Shown here one piece after another: positions 10,573 through 20,351 of a stretch of 64,000 nt of DNA (positions are counted from its first letter, which is position 1; each line of letters opens with the position of its first letter). The translations under genes were made by a program, and so were the position numbers. Under the pieces are notes generated by a model. It saw nothing but the letters and a program-made list of their open reading frames with translations, ran no database searches and was not told the DNA's origin. Source of the DNA: Gracilaria gracilis (taxonomy: Eukaryota > Rhodophyta > Florideophyceae > Gracilariales > Gracilariaceae); assembly GCA_030374805.1 (NCBI GenBank), contig JARGSG010000068.1, positions 1 to 64,000 on the forward strand, in the 5' to 3' direction.

Positions 10573-10600
10573 GGGAGAATCCGAAAATTCCTATCGTTCC
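10573..10600 (+). repeat. Left terminal inverted repeat
   Basis: 28 bp, identical in inverted orientation to 19,699-19,726. It begins directly after the host AAT. Confidence 0.9.
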
Positions 10601-10835
10601 AAACTTCTACCTGCTGCGCAAATCAGATGGCGGCACGTAGACGCTCTTGTTGCCTTTGTTTGGGACTCTGGATAGGGTAAGCGGGACCCTATCCAATGTT
10701 CCAATTGTGGGCAACAGGCAACTTTCACGTAAGTGGCAGGCATCTTTACTCGGAAAAAGAATTCGAGATATAGGCTACCACGCACCACAACTTCCTTCCA
10801 CCCTGCTTGCCACACCGAACTAAAACAATTTCCTC

Positions 10836-12074
10836 ATGTCATCTACGCCCATCGATTTCGAACCCACTGTTGTTCTTGTCAGTACAGTCGCCGTTCATCT
10901 CTTGAACTATTTCCACTACAAGCATCACAAGAAGCACTCTCACAAGCTTAAATTAAAGTACGCACCCAACGCAAAGTTCCTAAGCAGCGGAATTATTCGG
11001 CCGCGCACATTCATAACTCCATGGCGAAAGCTCTTTCATGACGGCACTAAAACAGAATTCGTAGCTGCTACGAGTTTTCCTCGCTCAAATTTCTTTTCTG
11101 AACTTCTTCCTTGGTTTGGAGATGCCCGTACAAAGATCTACAAAGGTTCTCCGTTTCGAGTCTGTGGGAGCAGGAAAGGGAGAAAACCATTATTATGCAC
11201 AGCGGACCTTCTCGGCATGGCGTTGTGGTACATGAAAACAGCTGATGTAGAATACGCTTTGTGTCCAATATTTGGTGTTACACCTTCTTCGCTTTCAGAA
11301 TGGCTGAACTACGCATTAGATGTTCTCTGGTATATGGTACTGTATGAAAAGCACCCTCAATTTGAAATACGGTGGCCAACGGAACATGAAATGGTCGAGT
11401 CTGCGGAGTTGCTGAGAAAAAACAGAGTGCATGGTTATGCTCTTCGTGGGGTGTTTGCCGTTAGTGATGGAGCAAGACTTCCTTGTCCCGACTTCGAAGA
11501 TTTCGATACACAGAACGCCTTTTACAATGCCATGAATCAGCACGTCGAAGCCACCAATCTTCTTGTATGGAACTTCAAAGGCGAAATTATTCATGCTTGC
11601 GTCAACTACCCTGGAAGTTGTCATGACAGCAAGTTAGCATATTTGTCCGGTTTATACTGGCCTTCCTTGATATTAGATGTGAACACTCCGCCTGGATTTG
11701 CTGTTCTTGGAGACAGCGCCTTCGTTAATGATACGAGGACAACACGTGGAAAAGTTGTCCGAGCTAGAAAGAAGAACGAAATGCGTTCAATGCCCATATC
11801 GAACAGCTGCGCCGCCATCGAACTAGCGTTGCAACGAATATATCCAAGTGAGCGCCAGAGCGCAGAATGGGGTGTGCGAGGTTTGAAGGCCCCCTTCCGT
11901 CGTTTGACAAGAACTCTGCCGGCGAACCATTACAAGAGAGGACGTCTTCTGAGCTTGGCATGCCACCTTGTTAACTACCGCGTCCGTGCAGTCGGTCGAA
12001 ATGAGATCAGAAGTGTGTACAGCCGGCAGCAACTGGAATGTCTACGACAGAAGTTTCGTACAGTATTCCCGTGA
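10836..12074 (+). CDS. PIF/Harbinger-type DDE transposase
   Basis: The ORF is 412 residues from ATG 10,836 and uninterrupted. The catalytic core is readable: first Asp in AVSDGARLPCP (about residue 211), GSCHDSKL typical of the family, second Asp in VLGDSAFVND (about 293), and the Glu in SAEWGVRGLK (about 344). The N-terminal part contains FGVTPSSLSEWLNYALDVL, the helix-turn-helix-like region before the catalytic domain. The enzyme would cut and rejoin the transposon at its inverted repeats, acting in the nucleus, usually together with a Myb/SANT partner such as the one at the other end of this element. The start lies about 260 bp inside the left inverted repeat. The apparently intact frame suggests the element may still be, or recently was, able to move. 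Confidence 0.9.
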   Translation: MSSTPIDFEPTVVLVSTVAVHLLNYFHYKHHKKHSHKLKLKYAPNAKFLSSGIIRPRTFITPWRKLFHDGTKTEFVAATSFPRSNFFSELLPWFGDARTKIYKGSPFRVCGSRKGRKPLLCTADLLGMALWYMKTADVEYALCPIFGVTPSSLSEWLNYALDVLWYMVLYEKHPQFEIRWPTEHEMVESAELLRKNRVHGYALRGVFAVSDGARLPCPDFEDFDTQNAFYNAMNQHVEATNLLVWNFKGEIIHACVNYPGSCHDSKLAYLSGLYWPSLILDVNTPPGFAVLGDSAFVNDTRTTRGKVVRARKKNEMRSMPISNSCAAIELALQRIYPSERQSAEWGVRGLKAPFRRLTRTLPANHYKRGRLLSLACHLVNYRVRAVGRNEIRSVYSRQQLECLRQKFRTVFP

Positions 12075-13849
12075 TACGTTCTGCTTCCATGTAACTCTCT
12101 CCGTGTAAAAGCTTTTGTCAACCTTAGGGACGGCGTTCTAGGTGGCTTCACCCCACTCGACTCAATTCAGCCCTGATCCGAGATCGCGATCACCATAGCA
12201 GCTGCCGCCATTAACGTCAGTGTAGCCGGAGGCGGTACGAGCCTCACCTTCTCCACCATATCCACTTCAATTTCCTCCATCACCATAAGCGCCCCCGCCG
12301 CACGTGCCACAGCCGCAGCTGGCATTGAGTTGCGAGCACCACAGCGTGTCATCCCGCGCTCGCATATCGGTGGCAGTTTATCCGTCAGACGGAGCGCCTT
12401 GCCACACTCGGCCAGTTCGGACGGCTGGCCGCCCACCACAACGCCCATGCCGTCTAGCAACACGCGTAACACCTCGTTTTGAGGCACTGCTTCCTAGCAG
12501 CGCGCGTGGAATCGCGGTGTGGGCGACGGCTTGCATGCTAAACAATCCACGATACTCCAATGATTCGCCACGGTAGAGGCTGGCGATCGCGAGACTGCAA
12601 ACTCTGCCGTGCGATCCATGCTTTGCCACTACTTGTGTGAGCTGCGTACGCGAGCGTACGCAGTCGCTGCCCTGAATGGACAACACCACACGCTGGCTGT
12701 TTTGCTCGCTCTCGGCTCGCATGAACGCGTCTTAAAACGTTTCGTTCCCCTTCTTGGGCCGCTGTTGCACGCCTGCCTTAGGCCGTGGTGCAGAAGTATT
12801 CCATCGGTGAACTCACGCATTAGTTTGTGCGTAGCGTGTTGTGCAGTTGGCACATATCGAGAGGCGACATGATGATACACCGTAACCCATCACTCATGCT
12901 GCGCACTACTTCCTTCCTGCCCAGCACAGCCGTGAGGAGATCCTGCGACGGCAGGGCACGCATCGCTAGCAACGGATGCAGTCCGTGTTGCACGTAGCCG
13001 TCTTGACGTCCAAACCAAGGCTCGCAAACAACTGCGCCGCGCCCCATATGAATTTGGCGTTGACCGTATTCCATTCGGGTACCGATAACGAGTGGACACG
13101 CGTGGTGCCGTCCGGCGTAGTGAGTGACGCCAGTGGTACGGGATGAAACGACAACCGCCCTTTGTTCTCCACAAGCATCGGCGCCGTCATCGTCTGTTGC
13201 AGCGCATCGCAACGCGAATGATGCACGCGCCCGAAGCTTGTCTCTGCAGCCTTCATCGCGACGCCCTTCGTGGCTGCACGCGCATGGAGAAGCGCTCTCG
13301 AGGCAGGCCGTCGATGGCGCGCGACCACTTGGCTGCGCGTCACGGATGGTGCGCGCGCGCGCGCGCGCCAACGCAGCGCGCTGATCGGCTCTCTCTCAGA
13401 AGCGCGTGCGATCGACGATGATCGGCGGTGCGCGGCGTACCATCAGGAGCAAAGGAAGGCGTGGTGCTGCATGGCTGCTCGTCGCACGGTGCTTCAGAAA
13501 CGAGCGCTATTTGTGCGCGGTGGCGTAGCACACAACACGGCGGTGTGGTACACAGCGCGGCGGCGTGGCGTACGTGGCTGGCGCTGTTAGCGCGCGCGCG
13601 CGTTGCGCTCAAACCGCACGCCGTTGTCAAACACAATCGTTGCTGTTTCGCTCTGCGTGTGGCTGCTCCGCGCCGCTTCGGCCAACCCATGTCTGCTTCG
13701 CGCTATAAGCTAGCCAGCGCGCAGTATCCCAATCACCCGTTCGAGAAGAGTAGGCGCTCCCGGTATGTCGGCGTGTACGGCGTCATGGGAAAGTTCTGAT
13801 ACAGGCCCAGGATCTGCGCGGGGTGCACATCACGCATGCTGCACTGCTG
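12075..13849 (-). pseudogene. GC-rich coding-like sequence in the transposon cargo, unrecognised
   Basis: Several minus-strand frames read like parts of one protein that changes frame repeatedly. Examples are LSVPEWNTVNAKFIWGAAQL (near 13,000-13,080), AVLGRKEVVRSMSDGLRCII (near 12,900), and ARAAGALMVMEEIEVDMVEK (near 12,280). Base composition is clearly richer in G+C than the flanking transposase gene. The sequence may be the far end of the captured Raptor locus or a second captured gene. I could not assign a family. A (GC)9 dinucleotide run lies at 13,351-13,368. Confidence 0.35.
13351..13368. repeat. (GC)9 dinucleotide run
   Basis: Eighteen alternating G and C bases, a likely slippage or Z-DNA-prone site within the GC-rich cargo. 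Confidence 0.8.
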
Positions 13850-16800
13850 CTACTGCTGTCGCAGCGACACGCTCAGCGTGGTGACGAACAGCATCATGAG
13901 CAGCAGCCCACACAGCGAGCTGCTGTGCTGCCGCGGCGATGAAAGCGCTTGCGAGGCGTGGCGACGATTGATGGAGACCGCAGCGGTGAGGAAGACGGGC
14001 CACGCTCCGTAACCCACACACACCTTCCACACGCACCCCTCCGCACACAGCTCCCACACGCGCACCACCTCCCTCTCGCACCTGCCCCCCACCAGATACG
14101 ATGAACTGTGCTCGAACGACAGCGACAGTCGATTGCCCGATTGCTGCACAATCTCTGCGCATGCATCGGGCGTCGAGCTCATCTTCACTCCGCTCGCGCC
14201 CTCCGTCCCGACCCCGGCCCCCATTTGCATCCCGTCCGTCGCCCCGCCCTGATAGTAGTCGCGCGTCGTGCCCACCGAGCTCCACAGCGTCTGGCCACAC
14301 GCCTGGAACGTGCTCATGATGCGGTACTGTCGCCCGTGCACGTCCGACTTGAATATAGCCGCCCGTCCGTTGTACGCCCCGGCCAGAATCAGCGCTGACC
14401 GGCTGTTGGCCACGTCCCCGTCCGACGACACGCAACCAAAACTGTTCAGACACACGATTGAGCTCACGCCCACTTCCGCAATCCCGGGCGGTGACGACAC
14501 TCCAAACGATCCTTTGCACGCCCCATTCTCATTATCGTACACCCCGACGGAGCCCATGCTGTCGCCCGTTGCCAGCAGTTGATAGTAGCTCACTTCCTTG
14601 TCGCTGGGAAGGAACGCCATCGCCGTCACTGCTCCGCCACCTGCACCCATCATGTACACACCCAGCTGTCGAACGTTGCTAAACTCAACTTCTTCCTCAC
14701 ACTCACCTCCTCCAGTTGACGCACCTTCACAACGCTGTGCTCGTTGGGTGGAGCCCTCTTCTCGCACTCCCCGTCGACACAGCTTCTCCCACATTGTGAT
14801 GCGACGCGGCATCGCCTTTTCCTCAGCCACGCAGTCCACCGTGCTAATGTCACACTGCACGCGATTAATAAGCGCGCAGCTCCATTCGAACAGAGATAGT
14901 GTTGCGTTCCCAGCGTCCGACAAATACAATCCACCCCGTTCCTTCCCGCCATTCGCTTCTTTCAATAGCTCATTGCTTCCACCATCCCTACCTCTTCTCT
15001 TATCTGCCACCCGAGGCTCTCCGCGCACGCTCGAAACCGCCGATTTCAGAGTAGGTGGCAGCGAATCCAGAGTATTTAGAATCTGGTACGAGTGACTCCT
15101 CCTTGGTGGCCGTGGCGGTGATTTGCTTGCGCTCGCACCGCCCCTGTCACCATCACGTGATGCGCTATACACATTAGCCGAGTTAGACGAACTTGGAGAC
15201 AACCCTCCAAATTGCAGTTGCTGCGAAATGCTACGAATGAACGCCTCGATGCCTTTGACCACTTGTAGTTGAGGCCTGTGCTTCGGGCTGCCGACAGCAC
15301 TTGCATCGCTGACACTATCCCCACCTCGCCCTAACACACGCAAATCGCTTCCCGAGCCAGATGCACTTGGTAACAGACTCCCGCTGTTTGTCCTGGGAAA
15401 CCTGGTGCTTCTTGGTATCCTGGGCGTCTCGTTGAGGTCAAAGCTGTGCCCCCTTGTTCCTCGAACATGAATTCTGCCACTGCTGGTGTTCCCCTTTGCT
15501 CTGTCTGTCTCTCTCTGCATCCCCCTGCTGTGTACTTCGGAAGGCTGTGAGTCAGCTCTCATCAGAATGACTGCATCACTTCCCTCACTCGATGCAGCCA
15601 TCGTGCACCTCGGAAACAGAGGCGGTGATCCTCGTTCCAGCTCATTCGCCGCCCCGGTCAAAAATAGTGGAGGGCGCGAATTTCGCTGCGAGGAGCTCCA
15701 TTCATTCTTTCCCCCGTGATTGAACAGGTTCACTGAGCCACTTCCAGGCGCCTGCCCAAGGATGTCACGCGTATCAGACTTCAGTACTGCAGGGTTTCGC
15801 CCGGGATACGAATTGGGCGAGGTGCCCGTCTTGGCAAAGAAACCCTGGTTCGCAGATTGGTCACGAGGAATGGTGATTCCGTCAAGTTGGTCATAGATGA
15901 GATCCACACTCTCGCGAGCAATAGCAGCTACAACCGGGTGGGAGTCATATGCCAGTTCCGATAACGATATCCACATCAACCTGTACGCATTCTCACACTG
16001 GCTTGATATTGAGCTGGGCGATGCAGAACTTGTATCGATCCCGTCCACACCCTCGATATCTACAAAATAAGCTTCGCGGAGAAAGCTATCGTGTCTGCGC
16101 AACACAGCTTTCGAAAGAGTTGCCGAGATTTCGCGCCGGTACCAGCGTCCTGCACTCTGTGTCCAAGTTGAGAGCAATTCTTTGGCCAATGAGGAGCAGC
16201 ACGTCTTGTTCTTGTGATGAAAATTCCCGAAGGGCAGGAAGGCTCCTTTCTGACACTCTCGATTGTCCTGCGTGTGCCCTCTCTTGAGGACTGTGACCCG
16301 TCACCCATTCATTACGGTTAGTGAGCTCCACAGACAAACTAGACAATGATGCAGACAATTCTCTGTTTGGAACATTTTCTTCGATGGAGTTTGTAGTCCC
16401 TCTGGCTTTCCCCCGGTGGTATTGGTTGTGACAGCGAGTGGTTGTGCGAACTCTTTTGTCCTTCAGGGTCATTCAAATCCTCGAAAACGGCGTTCATAAT
16501 AGTCGAAAGAGCAACAGTTGCGGCTGCTCTCACATCCGCAGCTACATCCTCCGATGCGAGACGACCCAAATGATAGACGCTATTCCACGCTAATAGTTGA
16601 GATATCACCTCCCGACGACTGTGCAGTATTACCTCCGTGAGGCACAAACATGCCCATCGCCCGAACAAAACGCACTCGAGTGATTCAAACGTTCTAGACA
16701 CAACTCAATTATCTTACATTCCCGAAGACGATCGGCATAGCCTGCTGCAATAATAGACAAGATGTAGAATGCGACCGCAATGTACACAGGCCTCGGTTCG

Positions 16801-18434
16801 TTCTCCCCCATTTGGTGGCTTGGCGACAAACTGCAAAAAGTACGTGTACCTGTTTTTTTTCCATAAGATCCGAGCAAACTGAGCCATCAAGAGCTAAAAT
16901 CTTGCCCCAAATGAAGACCAGTTCTTGCCGCACAATATTAGACGGGTGTTGGAGGAGTCGGAGCACATACGGAAACATGCCAACGGAAAGCGTGCGATCA
17001 ACTGCGTCGGCACCTGTCTGAACATAGCGGGAAAGCAACTGAACAGTACGCAAACGATCGCCTGGACTGAGCAAGCTATGCAAAGTCATTGGAAGCTGCT
17101 CAGGTGGCCCGCGGTTTGCCGGACCTTGGTCAAGCCATATACCAAACGAACCAAATTGGTGTTGGAAAAACGGATTAGAATGATAGCGATACGTTGGCGA
17201 GGTGTTAGCAATAGGCTGCGCTGTTGGCATATCCGCATAGATCTGGCGATTAATTGGCGACGATCCAGATAAGGCGACCTCGTCCGATTATAGTCAGTGC
17301 CTGAACTAGGGACGTTCTGTGGAGGTGAAGGTATACAAATCCCCGGGCGCAGCGCAATCGATGACGAAGATGACGAAGACGACGTTGGATGCATGAAGCG
17401 ATAAGACTGGACGGCCTTACTTTGATTCAGGTCGGCAATCATCGTCGGTAACTGCACAAGAATGTTTTCCATGGCGAGCTCGAACCATTGCCAAAGAGGA
17501 TGACCATGAGTATCTGGCAGAGCAGGATGCGAGACAGGCACAAGCGTTTGAGTTCTACGACAGTAGGGTCTGGTGCGACTCTATACCGCGCTTTATGTTG
17601 CAAGCTCTCAAACTGTCTCTTCAGCGTTGTGGAAATCTGTTGCATTGACTCTGTTGTATTCTGCAAGCTGGGTTCGGTCCACGCTTCGAGACGTGCACGT
17701 GGGTTCAGAGGAGAAGCGTCTGGGGGATCAACGCCCATGTTGAGACAGAGAACCAAAACTCCGTTTGCTGTCGTGATTCGGTCTGTGAGACGGCATGGGT
17801 TGAGCGCGCGGTTTACAGTAGCTGTACGGTTAAGTGGGGGCGAAGGTTGCGGAGTTGGCGGTGGCCTACTCGCGGACGGGGAGTGCTCGGTCGGTTGTTG
17901 TGGTGAGAACTGCTGGACAACAACGTCATCTTCCTGTAAGACGAGAAGATGATGTGTGGAGAAGGCGTAGAGGCTGCGAAACCGCATGCGTTGGATGTGC
18001 GGTGTTGGTGAAGACGCGGGTGCTGATGAGGAGTTGGGAGTCATTTCTGACGTAGAAGGCTGAACATCTTCGGGATGTATTGCAGCTTTGCACCACTTTA
18101 GAACGGAGCAGAGCAGTAGCTTTCCTATGTAAGCTTGGGAATGATTAGTGCCACACGACAGGGGAGACAGCTCTTGACGCTCTCGACACTCTTGACGCTC
18201 GTAGTAGCCAAAGTTGTAGACGGTGGCGTGTAACTTGTTCAACGAACCCAAAAGGTTCCATTTTACAAGCGTCCCGTATGGATGCCCCAGTGCAGGATTC
18301 GGATATCTCAGGGCCACAGCGCATGAACGTCTTACACGAGTAATATTGCATGTTGACCTGCTCCACGTCATTCTGCATGTCTGGGAGAAAGGCTTCTCTT
18401 GCAAATCCGACAAGCTCTTCACGACGGAAACCAC
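13850..18434 (-). pseudogene. Raptor-like (TORC1 scaffold) gene copy carried inside the transposon, broken
   Basis: Raptor binds TOR kinase and presents substrates to it. Reading right to left, the readable blocks come in the order of Raptor's central and C-terminal domains. HPLWQWFELAMENILVQLPT (about 17,500-17,440) and PPEQLPMTLHSLLSPGDRLR (about 17,100-17,040) are followed by TLSVGMFPYVLRLLQHPSNI and LVFIWGKILALDGSVCSDLM. Next come IAAGYADRLRECKIIELCLE (about 16,700) and VRAAATVALSTIMN (about 16,500), then the armadillo-like linker with AYRLMWISLSELAYDSHP (about 15,970). The C-terminus is WD40-like (LLATGDSMGSVGVYDNENGA, about 14,560; REVVRVWEL, about 14,065). At least five frame changes separate the blocks, one at a run of eight T at 16,853-16,860. 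The N-terminal caspase-like domain of Raptor is not recognisable. The longest intact stretch is 779 residues (13,850-16,189). The whole copy lies between the transposon's inverted repeats, so it is cargo. Short introns could explain some frame changes, but clear splice sites are not seen. Confidence 0.7.
15252..15302 (-). repeat. Raptor-linker segment, copy 1
   Basis: The minus strand encodes SPKHRPQLQVVKGIEAF within the long Raptor-like frame. A second copy lies at 18,466-18,520 outside that frame. Confidence 0.65.
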
Positions 18435-18465
18435 TGCTCAATTATGCCGTTGCTTGATGAAGTTT

Positions 18466-18520
18466 CAATTCCTTTGACCACTTGTAGGTGCGGCCTCAGA
18501 TTTGGGCTGCCCACAGCTCT
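18466..18520 (-). repeat. Raptor-linker segment, copy 2 (displaced)
   Basis: The minus strand encodes AVGSPNLRPHLQVVKGIET, nearly the same as at 15,252-15,302. It sits upstream of the Raptor-like block, where the linker does not belong. This suggests a second capture event or internal rearrangement. Confidence 0.6.
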
Positions 18521-18588
18521 TCACGACTACGAGCATGTTGTGAATCCAATGGACGCAGCCTAACTACCAAGAAGTGAATTACAGCTGT

Positions 18589-19020
18589 TCAGGATTGGTT
18601 TGTTTCTTGTTCTTCCCGGGTTTCTTTGGCATGCAGCGCCTCTTCCACAATTTCTTTGACCATGTGAGAAACCTGATGCACCAAGCTACGGTTACTCTTT
18701 TCCACGGCACTGGCAATTGATTTTTGCAGGGTTTCCTGTACTGTTACTTGCTCCTTCTCGCGGTCAACTTGAGCTTTAGCAAGGTCTGCAACCGCCTTGG
18801 TCATCTGTGTTATGCCTTCCAGCAGATCTATTTCCATACGTTTCGATATGGGAGCCCGGGGATTCATTAACGGTCGTTTTCTGGATTTTGGTGGAGGGGT
18901 TATGAAGGGTGAGTCGTTTTTGTTTTGTTGTACTGCATTCTCTGCTGTACCTGTGAGTTGTTGCTTCTCTGTGATAGCCGCAACCTCTTCCAAATTGCTG
19001 TTGTAGGTTAAGGAAACCAT
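18589..19020 (-). CDS. Coiled-coil ORF of the Harbinger-like element (probable second part of the Myb/SANT protein)
   Basis: The ORF is 143 residues from ATG 19,020. It contains a basic stretch (PKSRKRPLMNPRAPISKRME, a likely nuclear localisation signal) followed by long amphipathic helix (ITQMTKAVADLAKAQVDREK through VHQVSHMVKEIVEEALHAKE). It overlaps the end of the upstream Myb/SANT ORF by about 13 bp in another frame. The two are probably one protein joined by a small intron or separated by a frameshift. Helical C-terminal tails like this are usual behind Myb/SANT-like domains of TE-encoded proteins. Confidence 0.6.
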   Translation of the reverse strand: MVSLTYNSNLEEVAAITEKQQLTGTAENAVQQNKNDSPFITPPPKSRKRPLMNPRAPISKRMEIDLLEGITQMTKAVADLAKAQVDREKEQVTVQETLQKSIASAVEKSNRSLVHQVSHMVKEIVEEALHAKETREEQETNQS

Positions 19021-19526
19021 CTTGGACAGAATCTCTTTTTGTATGTTTTTCGTCTACGAACTGCTGGGGGGCATGTGGGGTCACCGGTTTGTTTCTGAAC
19101 ATATAGCATCTTGTCAAACTTTGTTTTTAAACTGTGCTGGGTTCTTTCTTGGCGATTATTGTCGCCTGCGTACCTGTTGTAATCTGAACAAACTTTGGCC
19201 CACCCATTGCTACCGGTCGGTTCATGTTCTTTCACTAAATCTAAAAGCATTTGAACGTCTGAGCTTGAGAAATTTTGAGTGCCCGCAGCCTTTCCACCTC
19301 GCTTGGAATGTGGCGATTTGTTGTCTTGTGTTTGAATAGGTTCTCTTTCATTTTGCGAAATATTACTGACATCAACGCAATCTTCACCTGATTCATCGTC
19401 CTCGTAAAAGCCGAGATCTTCGCTGCTAAGGTTCAGTAACTCATTGATAGACATATGCGCACGGTTCATGCTGCAAATAAAGTTTAAGTACTGGCGGTGT
19501 GTTTTGGGTCTAACAAAGAGAGGCAT
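19008..19526 (-). CDS. Myb/SANT-like DNA-binding protein of the Harbinger-like element
   Basis: The ORF is 172 residues from ATG 19,526; the frame is open 14 codons further 5' but without an ATG. An acidic N-terminal half (DLGFYEDDESGEDCVDVSN) precedes a Myb/SANT-like domain. The domain spans FSSSDVQMLLDLVKEHEPTG, NGWAKVCSDYNRYAG and HSLKTKFDKMLYVQKQTGDP and ends CPPAVRRRK. This layout (tryptophan-anchored helices, then KF..L...KPTGdP.CP) is that of trihelix-type domains often encoded by transposons. In PIF/Harbinger elements such a protein binds DNA and helps the transposase enter the nucleus. It is transcribed towards the transposase gene from the right inverted repeat. Confidence 0.7.
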   Translation of the reverse strand: MPLFVRPKTHRQYLNFICSMNRAHMSINELLNLSSEDLGFYEDDESGEDCVDVSNISQNEREPIQTQDNKSPHSKRGGKAAGTQNFSSSDVQMLLDLVKEHEPTGSNGWAKVCSDYNRYAGDNNRQERTQHSLKTKFDKMLYVQKQTGDPTCPPAVRRRKTYKKRFCPRWFP

Positions 19527-19698
19527 TTTGGGGAAAACGGTCTGACATCCTACCGCGATGGTGGCCAAACGAGGAGTGAACCGCTACATATGCATGTCTG
19601 GAAAAAAAGCGTTCTGGTTACATGAAAGTTTGTGTAACTGTAGTGGGCCTGTCTCAGGTTGGACGGAGACAGGTCCCTAGCTTCCCATTTGGTAGTCT

Positions 19699-19726
19699 GG
19701 AACGATAGGAATTTTCGGATTCTCCC
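19699..19726 (-). repeat. Right terminal inverted repeat
   Basis: Exact reverse complement of 10,573-10,600, followed by the target duplication AAT. Confidence 0.9.
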
Positions 19727-19834
19727 AATAGGCAGTATGTCACAAATTGGTTGAGCATCGCCCTTCGAAAGGGTACGTCTCATATCATTGGAACGACTGG
19801 TGGGCCACAAGTCCACTTCATTTGTGGGTTGAAG
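19727..19834 (-). pseudogene. Secreted paralogue B, middle fragment between the two insertions
   Basis: Only 108 bp of host gene remain here. They encode the equivalent of gene A residues just after the signal peptide (TSRSNDMRRTLSKGDAQPIC, then DILPI). The fragment is bounded by the Harbinger-like inverted repeat on the left and by an LTR starting TGTTGTC at 19,835 on the right. Confidence 0.85.
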
Positions 19835-20291
19835 TGTTGTCTACTCTGCATCACCGTTGCCGCTCTGCGTTGGACACACATCAATGCACCATACATGTCT
19901 TGGCTGACGTCAGGACTAAGCCGCGTACGCATATGCGCGCAAATCGAGATAAACGTGCAGTACGTCAACAAACGGACAGTACGGGAAATTGCGTAGTCAG
20001 AGTTACGTCAGATAGTTTTCTAGACGCCTACCATCTGGTTCCTGCGGAATCTTTGGCTGCTAGCGTGATGTACAAGTGCAATCACGTCTGTCAAGTCAGC
20101 AGTCAACTGGCTTGGCTGGGTACGCATAAAAGGCCGTCTTTCCTCCTGGACGGTGACTCACACAGAAGAGCAACTTCGTGTGGGTGTGCCCGCTCTGTCT
20201 AGCTGCCTCAATCTTTCTCCTTCTTTCCAACCCCTCTACCGTAGTTGGCGCCTGATCCAGAATTCCCTTTATCATCCAACATCCAACAACA
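19835..20291 (+). repeat. 5' LTR (457 bp)
   Basis: Nearly identical to 25,027-25,487: I count about five substitutions and three short indels by eye. It contains CATAAAAGGCC at about 20,125, a plausible TATA box of the retroelement promoter. No convincing tRNA primer site is seen directly after it. Confidence 0.9.
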
Positions 20292-20351
20292 AAGCGCTTT
20301 GTTTCGAAAGAGTAAGGGTGCTGAAGTTGATATTGGTGAATGCTGTGAACC

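Larger units (their letters stand above)
10573..19726 (+). mobile_element. PIF/Harbinger-like DNA transposon, 9.15 kb, with Raptor-like cargo
   Basis: The ends are 28-bp perfect inverted repeats (10,573-10,600 and 19,699-19,726) starting GGGAGAATCCGAAAA. Similarity continues a few bases inward (AAACT versus AGACT, then TACC). The flanks carry a direct repeat AAT (10,570-10,572 and 19,727-19,729), and the uninterrupted paralogue gene A has a single AAT at this point. Inside are a PIF-type DDE transposase (10,836-12,074, +) and a Myb/SANT-like ORF pair (18,589-19,526, -). That is the two-protein set known from PIF/Harbinger elements, whose target duplications are 3 bp. Between them lies about 6.3 kb of non-transposon DNA that is GC-rich in its left half and holds a broken Raptor-like gene. 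The element interrupts the coding sequence of secreted paralogue B. Confidence 0.85.

Noticed and set aside
12820-14682. Multiple long plus- and minus-strand frames
   Set aside because: GC-rich composition keeps several frames open by chance; only the minus-strand Raptor-like frame shows domain content.
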